Assembly (NCBI GenBank): GCA_033856195.1
Contig: JAWVFL010000079.1
Location: forward strand, 1-55,616
Source: VRUE01 sp033856195
GTDB taxonomy: Bacteria > Actinomycetota > Thermoleophilia > Solirubrobacterales > 70-9
Length of the DNA stretch: 55,616 nt
Direction: 5' to 3'
Positions 48,436 through 55,616 of this stretch are shown here, in pieces. The position numbers and the translations under genes are program-made. The notes beneath the pieces are model-generated. The model was given only the letters and a program-made list of their open reading frames with translations. It was not told the origin of the DNA and searched no databases. How positions within the stretch are numbered: the stretch's first letter is position 1; each line of letters begins with the position of its first letter.

Positions 48436-50031
48436 TCAGCCGTCGTACCCAGCGTGCACGTGATCGCAATGATCGGAACGCGCAAACGCCGGCCCGGGCC
48501 CGTCTAGATCGAAGCAGTAGATGAGCTCAGTGGGATGAGCCGGCGCTGGCAGATAGGCGAGCGTCTGGCCCAACTGGGCGCAGGGCGCACCGACCGCCGT
48601 ATCGGTGCAGGAGACCCCGTCGACCGCGGCGATGTCCATCGCCCGCCCGTAGTAGTGATTGGAGACGTTGCCTTCGCTCGTGTACTCGGAGTGATCGGAG
48701 CGCAGGGCCGAAATGGTCAGCTGATGCTGCTGCGTGATCGCCCCGATCAGCGCCACGATGCGCGGGTCGAGCGCACCCGAGGTGATGTCCTGTAGCTCGA
48801 GTTCGTTGGAGAGCGTCAGGTTGTCCCAGTTGATCGGTGCGCCGGCTGTGCCCGGCAGCGCCAGTGGCCAGTCGACCGCGGTGACCTGGCACTTCCCTTC
48901 GAGCTGTTCGGCGTCGGCCAGGACCGCCTGCACGTACCACTGAGCCTGGTTGTGGGTGAAGATGCCGGCCCTCAGGCTGCCCCGTGACCAGATCAGGCGG
49001 GCCAGGGTGGCGGCCGAGTCAGCCGAGTCGCCGCGGTGGATGTGGCCATCTTCGTTGCCGTCGACCGCGTACTTCTTCCACTCGCTGGGTTCGAGCCCCA
49101 GCGGGCCGCGCTGGCGCATCTGGACGTTGCCCATGCCGCGACCGAAGTTCGACTCCAGCCGCGCGACGGCTGCCAGCCCCCAGACGCCGCGCTGACCGAG
49201 TTCGTAGCGGCTCGCCGCCGCCTCGAAAGCTTCCATGTACTCGTCGGGAATCTCGTCCCGCCAGTCCGGCGCCGCCTCGCAGCTGAAGCCCCGCAGCTGC
49301 GGCGTCAGGGCGAAGCCGCCGCTCACCCCGCCCCCCAGCGCGCCGTAGCAGGAGGCGTTGGCGAGAACCTCGGCGACGTACCAGTCGGCGTGGTTGTAGG
49401 CGAAGATCGCGTTGTAGGTATCGGCGGGCATGCCCGCGGCGTTGAGGTAGCGGGCGGCGGCGAAGATCGCGTCTTCGGGGTTGTAGGGGTCGCGCACGCC
49501 ATCGCCGTTGGCGTCGACTCCGTACATGTCCCAGGTCGAGGGCAGGAACTGCATCCAGCCGACGGCGCCGGCCGAGGATGGCCCCATGTTGGTGCCGAAG
49601 GCGCTCTCGATCCCGTTGATCGAGGCCAATACCGAGGGGCCCTGAGGGCCGAGGCCATAGGTCGTGGCGGCGCGGTTGTAGATCGGGATCAGCACCGGTG
49701 GCACGCCCGAAGTCGCGCAGCTGGAGCTGGGGATCGAGGGGACTTCGAAGACTTCGGTGGGAGTGGGGGCGGGGGTTGCGCCCGCGTCCGGCTCCGGCGC
49801 GGGTGTTGATTCGGTCTTTTCGTCTTTTTCTGACGACGGCGCTTCGACGGCAGTGCCTCCACTCGGCGCCGGCGCCGTCGGCGCGAGGCTTTCGGGCGCC
49901 GCCAGCGTTTCGTTCTGTTCCAGAGTCGGCGACACCGACTCCGTTGCCGGCGCTTCGGCTGCGCTCGCGTTCGAGGCGGTCAGCGCCGCACCGACCGCCG
50001 CGACGGCGAGCGTGTTGCGCAGCCGGCCCAT
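48436..50031 (-). CDS. Lytic transglycosylase fused to M15-like peptidase domain
   Basis: 531 residues from an ATG at 50031, overlapping the upstream gene stop. A signal peptide (1-24) and an 80-residue Pro/Ala/Ser/Thr linker lead to an SLT-type domain with the catalytic Glu142 (INGIESAFGTNMGPSSAGAV, then GWMQFLPSTWDMYGVDANGD). A second SLT-like segment (AAVARLESNFGRGM) follows, and the C-terminal 130 residues have SNHYYGRAMDIA and HCDHVHAGYDG, the zinc-ligand pattern of M15/VanY-like peptidases. It would cut glycan strands and possibly peptide stems outside the membrane. Confidence 0.82.
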   Translation of the reverse strand: MGRLRNTLAVAAVGAALTASNASAAEAPATESVSPTLEQNETLAAPESLAPTAPAPSGGTAVEAPSSEKDEKTESTPAPEPDAGATPAPTPTEVFEVPSIPSSSCATSGVPPVLIPIYNRAATTYGLGPQGPSVLASINGIESAFGTNMGPSSAGAVGWMQFLPSTWDMYGVDANGDGVRDPYNPEDAIFAAARYLNAAGMPADTYNAIFAYNHADWYVAEVLANASCYGALGGGVSGGFALTPQLRGFSCEAAPDWRDEIPDEYMEAFEAAASRYELGQRGVWGLAAVARLESNFGRGMGNVQMRQRGPLGLEPSEWKKYAVDGNEDGHIHRGDSADSAATLARLIWSRGSLRAGIFTHNQAQWYVQAVLADAEQLEGKCQVTAVDWPLALPGTAGAPINWDNLTLSNELELQDITSGALDPRIVALIGAITQQHQLTISALRSDHSEYTSEGNVSNHYYGRAMDIAAVDGVSCTDTAVGAPCAQLGQTLAYLPAPAHPTELIYCFDLDGPGPAFARSDHCDHVHAGYDG

Positions 50032-50972
50032 CAGCCGCGCACGTCCGTCACACGCCACTGGCTGGTTTTCGGATCGGGTTGCATATCGAGTCGCAGCTCG
50101 CTGGCGACACCGAGCCGCAGCAGCGAAACGCTGAGGGTGTAGGTGTCGCCATGGTGGGGACCGGCCACGACGTTGAGCACTTTCGCCTTCGGCACCTTCA
50201 CGCCTGCCGGCAGGCGCGGCGGGCGCCCCAGCAGCGAATGGGTCAGCTGCGGCGTCGCGGTCTCGGCAAAGGCGTCGCGGATCTTGGCGGTTTCGCGACC
50301 GGTCTCGTAGAGGACGAAGGCGCCGGCGAACTGGTGGGCGACCTTGATCGCCGCCGGCCCGGCGACCTCTGTGGCTGGAGCACCGGACGAGCCGTTGGAG
50401 CTGGTGGCTCCCGAGCTCGCCACTTCGGAAGTCGAGTTGGCGGCGGCGTCAGCGCCGGTCGAAGGTGCGACTTCAGCGGAGCTCTGGGAGACGCCGCCAC
50501 CGGACTCCACCGTGAAGTCCGGCTTTGCCCCCTGCAGCACGGGCGCCGCCGGGTCCGGTTCCGCCACGGGTGTCTGTTGCACGATCGGCGCCGCAACGGG
50601 GGTCGCCGTGCGCAGATGAGCGCTGCCGCCCCCGCCGCTACCGGATGCCCAGACGAGCCCGAGCACCCCGGCTCCGACCGCGAGCAGTGCAAGAGCGATG
50701 ACGCCAAAGGCACGTACCGGTGCGCTCCAATCGCCAGTCCGCTCCTCCAGGGGCCAGACGAGTCCGCGCTCGATCGCCCAGATGATTCGCTCGAACGGCC
50801 ACTTGGCCGCGTCGAGGAGACGACGCAGGACGTCGGCGCCGCCCCAAACCACGCGCTCCTCTACCGCGAAAGCGGCATTGGCAAGCGAAGAACGGAGTGG
50901 GTTGGTGGTATCGATGCGACGGCGTCCAGGCATGGAAAAAGTTCGGGCTGAGAGCTTATGTCGGATTCTCAC
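50031..50972 (-). CDS. Membrane-anchored partner of the murein hydrolase
   Basis: 313 residues from a GTG at 50972 with AAGGGA just upstream; an ATG at 50933 is possible. A cytoplasmic part of about 85 residues (RRIDTTNPLRSSLANAAFAV) precedes one membrane helix (FGVIALALLAVGAGVLGLVW), a long Ser/Ala/Thr/Pro extracellular linker, and a C-terminal domain of about 110 residues (KVAHQFAGAFVLYETGRETA) resembling the Tra/ConB-like or SnoaL-type fold seen in actinobacterial cell-wall proteins. The 3' overlap with the hydrolase gene suggests that the two work together at the envelope. Confidence 0.7.
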   Translation of the reverse strand: MRIRHKLSARTFSMPGRRRIDTTNPLRSSLANAAFAVEERVVWGGADVLRRLLDAAKWPFERIIWAIERGLVWPLEERTGDWSAPVRAFGVIALALLAVGAGVLGLVWASGSGGGGSAHLRTATPVAAPIVQQTPVAEPDPAAPVLQGAKPDFTVESGGGVSQSSAEVAPSTGADAAANSTSEVASSGATSSNGSSGAPATEVAGPAAIKVAHQFAGAFVLYETGRETAKIRDAFAETATPQLTHSLLGRPPRLPAGVKVPKAKVLNVVAGPHHGDTYTLSVSLLRLGVASELRLDMQPDPKTSQWRVTDVRG

Positions 50973-51017
50973 CGGGTTCCCTTAACACCACATAATGGGC
51001 TTTAGCTCCCACCAGGT

Positions 51018-53589
<2,572 letters not shown>

Positions 53590-53603
<14 letters not shown>

Positions 53604-53955
53604 CGGCTTCTCCTTCCAGAAACCTGCGTTCCAGCTTCTCTGCCCGGCGCCGCATCCGCTCCAGCTCCGCCCTCATTTGTTCAACTCTTTTCTCCATCTC
53701 TAGGACAGTCTCGACCCCAGCCAAGTTCAGTCCCTGTTCCGAGGTCATCTGCTGGATACGGAGCAGGCGCTCGACGTCCCGCTGTGAGTAGAGGCGGGTG
53801 TTCTTAGGCGAGCGCTTCGGCTGGATTAGCCCCCGCGCCTCGTACATCCGGAGCGTCTGGGGGTGCATGTGAGCAAGCTCGGCGGCGACCGAGATCATGA
53901 AGACGCCGCGCTCCTCGTCGATCGAGACGTCGATCCGTTCTCGCCGGACGCTCAT
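53590..53955 (-). CDS. hspR: HspR heat-shock repressor (MerR family)
   Basis: 121 residues. The MerR helix-turn-helix ISVAAELAHMHPQTLRMYEARGL-type segment is at about 20-42, followed by SPKNTRLYSQRDVERLLRIQ and a C-terminal coiled coil (EMEKRVEQMRAELERMRRRA). HspR binds HAIR boxes upstream of dnaK and clpB in actinobacteria and is held active by DnaK. Its operator would lie upstream of the operon, outside this window. Start overlaps the dnaJ stop by 4 nt. Confidence 0.95.
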
Positions 53956-55073
53956 CGCGCCGCCTTTTTCAGCAGCTCGGACCGCGGGTCGGAGCCGTTG
54001 AAAGCCTCTGCCAGTTTCTCTGCCGCCGCCTCCTGCTCCTCGGTCAGCTTCTCCGGCATCTCGATCTCGAGCCGGTAGCGGATGTCGCCTTTGCCGCGTC
54101 CGCGCGGCTTCGGCGCGCCCTCGCCACGCAGCCGCTGGATCGACCCATGCTTGGTCCCTGGTCTCACCTTGATCTTCTTCGTTCCCTCCAGCGTCGGCAC
54201 CTCGATCGTCGCGCCGCGCAGCGCCTCGGCGATCGTGATCGGCACCGTCACCTCGAGGTTGCCACCATCGAGCCGCTTGAAGACGGGCGAGGCGGCGACG
54301 CGGGTGACCACGAAGAGGTCACCGGGAGGGCCGCCGCGCTGCCCGGCCTCCCCCTTGCCGGCGAGGCGGATCCGCGCCCCGTCCTTCACCCCGGCCGGGA
54401 TGTTCACCTTGTAGCGCTTGGTCTGCTGGGTGAGGCCGGAGCCGCCGCAGGTGGGGCAGGGGTCCTCGATGATCTGGCCGGCGCCGCCGCACTGCGGGCA
54501 GGGCTGGCTGATCGAGAAGAAGCCCTGGCTCTGCGCGTCGATTCCGCGGCCTTCGCAGCGCGGGCAGGTGACCGGGCGGGTCCCCGGTTTTGCGCCGCTG
54601 CCGTGGCAGGTCGGGCAGCGTTCCGCCTTCGGCACCGTGACCGTCACCTGGGAGCCGTTGACCGCCTGATCGAAGCTGAGGCTGATCTCGGTTTCGAGGT
54701 CGCGGCCGCGCACCTGTTGCGGCTGTGCCCTCCCGCCGCCCGCGCCGCGGCCGAAGAGGTTGGAGAAGACGTCGCTGACGTCGAAGCCGCCGGCTGCTCC
54801 CGGGCCGCCCGGCCCGAACGGACCGCCGCCGCCGGGACTGCGGCCACCGAAGCCGCCGAACATGCCACCGCCCGAGTCGTACTCCTTGCGCTTCTCGGGA
54901 TCCGAGAGCGTGTCGTAGGCCCCCTGGATCTCCTTGAACCGCTCCTCGGCTTTCGGATCGTCTGGATTGCGGTCAGGGTGGTATTTGCGCGCCAGTTTCC
55001 GGTGCGCTTTCTTGATCTCGTCCTCGGACGCCCCTTTCGGGACCCCGAGCACCTTGTAGAGATCCTCAGCCAC
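53952..55073 (-). CDS. dnaJ: Chaperone DnaJ
   Basis: 373 residues from a GTG at 55073. The J domain has HPD in RKYHPDRNPDD (about residue 33). The Gly/Phe-rich region is at 75-115. Four zinc motifs (CPTCHGSG, CPRCEGRG, CPQCGGAG, CPTCGGSG) make it a type I DnaJ with full zinc fingers, and the C-terminal substrate domains complete it. It lies 3 nt downstream of grpE. Confidence 0.96.
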   Translation of the reverse strand: MAEDLYKVLGVPKGASEDEIKKAHRKLARKYHPDRNPDDPKAEERFKEIQGAYDTLSDPEKRKEYDSGGGMFGGFGGRSPGGGGPFGPGGPGAAGGFDVSDVFSNLFGRGAGGGRAQPQQVRGRDLETEISLSFDQAVNGSQVTVTVPKAERCPTCHGSGAKPGTRPVTCPRCEGRGIDAQSQGFFSISQPCPQCGGAGQIIEDPCPTCGGSGLTQQTKRYKVNIPAGVKDGARIRLAGKGEAGQRGGPPGDLFVVTRVAASPVFKRLDGGNLEVTVPITIAEALRGATIEVPTLEGTKKIKVRPGTKHGSIQRLRGEGAPKPRGRGKGDIRYRLEIEMPEKLTEEQEAAAEKLAEAFNGSDPRSELLKKAAR

Positions 55074-55076
55074 GCC

Positions 55077-55616
55077 CTACTCGCCCACCACCACACGAGC
55101 CGGCCGAATCAGCTGCTCCCCCAACCGGTACCCCTTCTGCAAGACCTCGACGACCGTCCCGGACTCAACCCCCTCCGCCGGCCGAGTAGAGAGCGCCTCG
55201 TGCTGCATCGGATCGAACTTCTCGCCTTTGGGATCAACAGCCTCGACGCCATTCCGCGTCAACGAGTCGCGCAGGCTCCTGAACACAAGCAGCACGCCGT
55301 GTCCCAACCCATCATCTGAGTCACCCTCGGGATCCAAGCCGGCCGCCTGAATCGCCCGCTCGAGATCGTCCAACGCGGGCACCACATCCCGAATCAGCTC
55401 AGCTCGACCTCGAGCGGTCGCAGCCTGAACCTCTGCAGCCATCCGCTTGCGGTAGTTCTCGAAGTCGGCCTTCGTCCTCTTGGCGAGGTCTAGATACTCA
55501 TCCCGCTCGCGCTGGGTGTCAGCGACTCGGGCATCGAGATCGGTCTCGACTTGATCCGCTTCTTCCGCGGGTGGCGTGGGTGATGGGGGGGTCGAGGACG
55601 ACGTCGCCCGCAGTGC
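55077..55616 (-). CDS. grpE: Nucleotide exchange factor GrpE, N-terminus off window
   Basis: 179 visible residues, open to the right edge. RDEYLDLAKRTKADFENYRK opens the GrpE coiled coil and VVPALDDLERAIQAAG follows; the C-terminal beta domain ends RLGEQLIRPARVVVGE. An internal ATG at 55442 would cut into the coiled coil, so translation surely starts further upstream. The visible N-terminal stretch (ALRATSSSTPPSPTPPAEE) is encoded by the same 56-bp repeat found in the E2 gene. dnaK would be expected upstream, beyond the edge. Confidence 0.93.
   Translation of the reverse strand, partial: ALRATSSSTPPSPTPPAEEADQVETDLDARVADTQRERDEYLDLAKRTKADFENYRKRMAAEVQAATARGRAELIRDVVPALDDLERAIQAAGLDPEGDSDDGLGHGVLLVFRSLRDSLTRNGVEAVDPKGEKFDPMQHEALSTRPAEGVESGTVVEVLQKGYRLGEQLIRPARVVVGE
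55561..55616. repeat. 56-bp exact repeat, copy 2 (grpE, window edge)
   Basis: Identical to 10192-10247 and read in the same frame in grpE. It contains the left palindrome arm and loop; the right arm, if present, lies outside the window. A sequence end at an exact repeat of this size is also what a short-read assembly break looks like. Confidence 0.95.

Overview
The window is GC-rich, densely packed chromosomal DNA with many GTG and TTG starts, 4-nt ATGA/GTGA gene overlaps, an HspR-type heat-shock operon, a PurS/PurQ/small-PurL purine system and an LpqY/SugABC-like sugar importer. Together these point to an actinobacterium, possibly a soil Thermoleophilia/Solirubrobacterales relative. The phylum is a fairly safe inference; the class is a guess from overall gene content.

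Layout. 1-2715: a compact, apparently undescribed RiPP-type locus: a radical SAM maturase running off the left edge, three tandem 34-35-residue paralogous precursor-like peptides, an HPr-kinase-like protein and a divergent PqqD-like recognition protein. 2712-6018: lipoate genes lipA and lipB around a secreted beta-helix protein. 6065-9197: a polytopic membrane protein and a phosphoesterase. 9273-14999: a 2-oxoacid dehydrogenase complex (E1alpha, E1beta, E2, E3) with a DsbA/HCCA-isomerase-like gene and a frameshifted AbrB-type antitoxin remnant. 15023-18432: thiamine genes thiE, then a TPP riboswitch leading thiO and a fused thiS-thiG. 18477-21644: tRNA-Lys(TTT) followed by a 3.1-kb island bounded by a perfect 45-bp repeat of the tRNA 3' half, carrying a DUF4365-like/TPR protein and a TacA/TacT-like toxin-antitoxin pair but no integrase. 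21707-25728: asparagine synthetase, a LOG-family protein and two lipoproteins. 25795-48071: purine biosynthesis in several blocks (purH-purN, purF, purC-S-Q-L, purB-E-D), interleaved with a cupin/TetR pair, a TetR/MFS pair, an ABC sugar importer, a P450 and a GST-like protein. 48082-50972: a GYD protein and a peptidoglycan hydrolase with a membrane-anchored partner. 51018-55616: clpB, hspR, dnaJ and grpE, the last cut by the right edge.

The functional links are direct. LipA and LipB make and attach the lipoyl group that E2 needs. ThiE, ThiO and ThiSG supply the TPP that E1 needs. The pur genes cover most of the route to IMP and AMP; purM, purK and purA are not seen here. HspR is the expected repressor of the chaperone operon it sits in.

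The strongest candidates for something new are the three-precursor radical SAM/PqqD/HPr-kinase-like locus, the integrase-less tRNA-Lys island with its DUF4365-like/TPR protein, and a palindrome-containing DNA repeat that encodes the same Ser/Thr/Pro linker in two unrelated genes (E2 and grpE).
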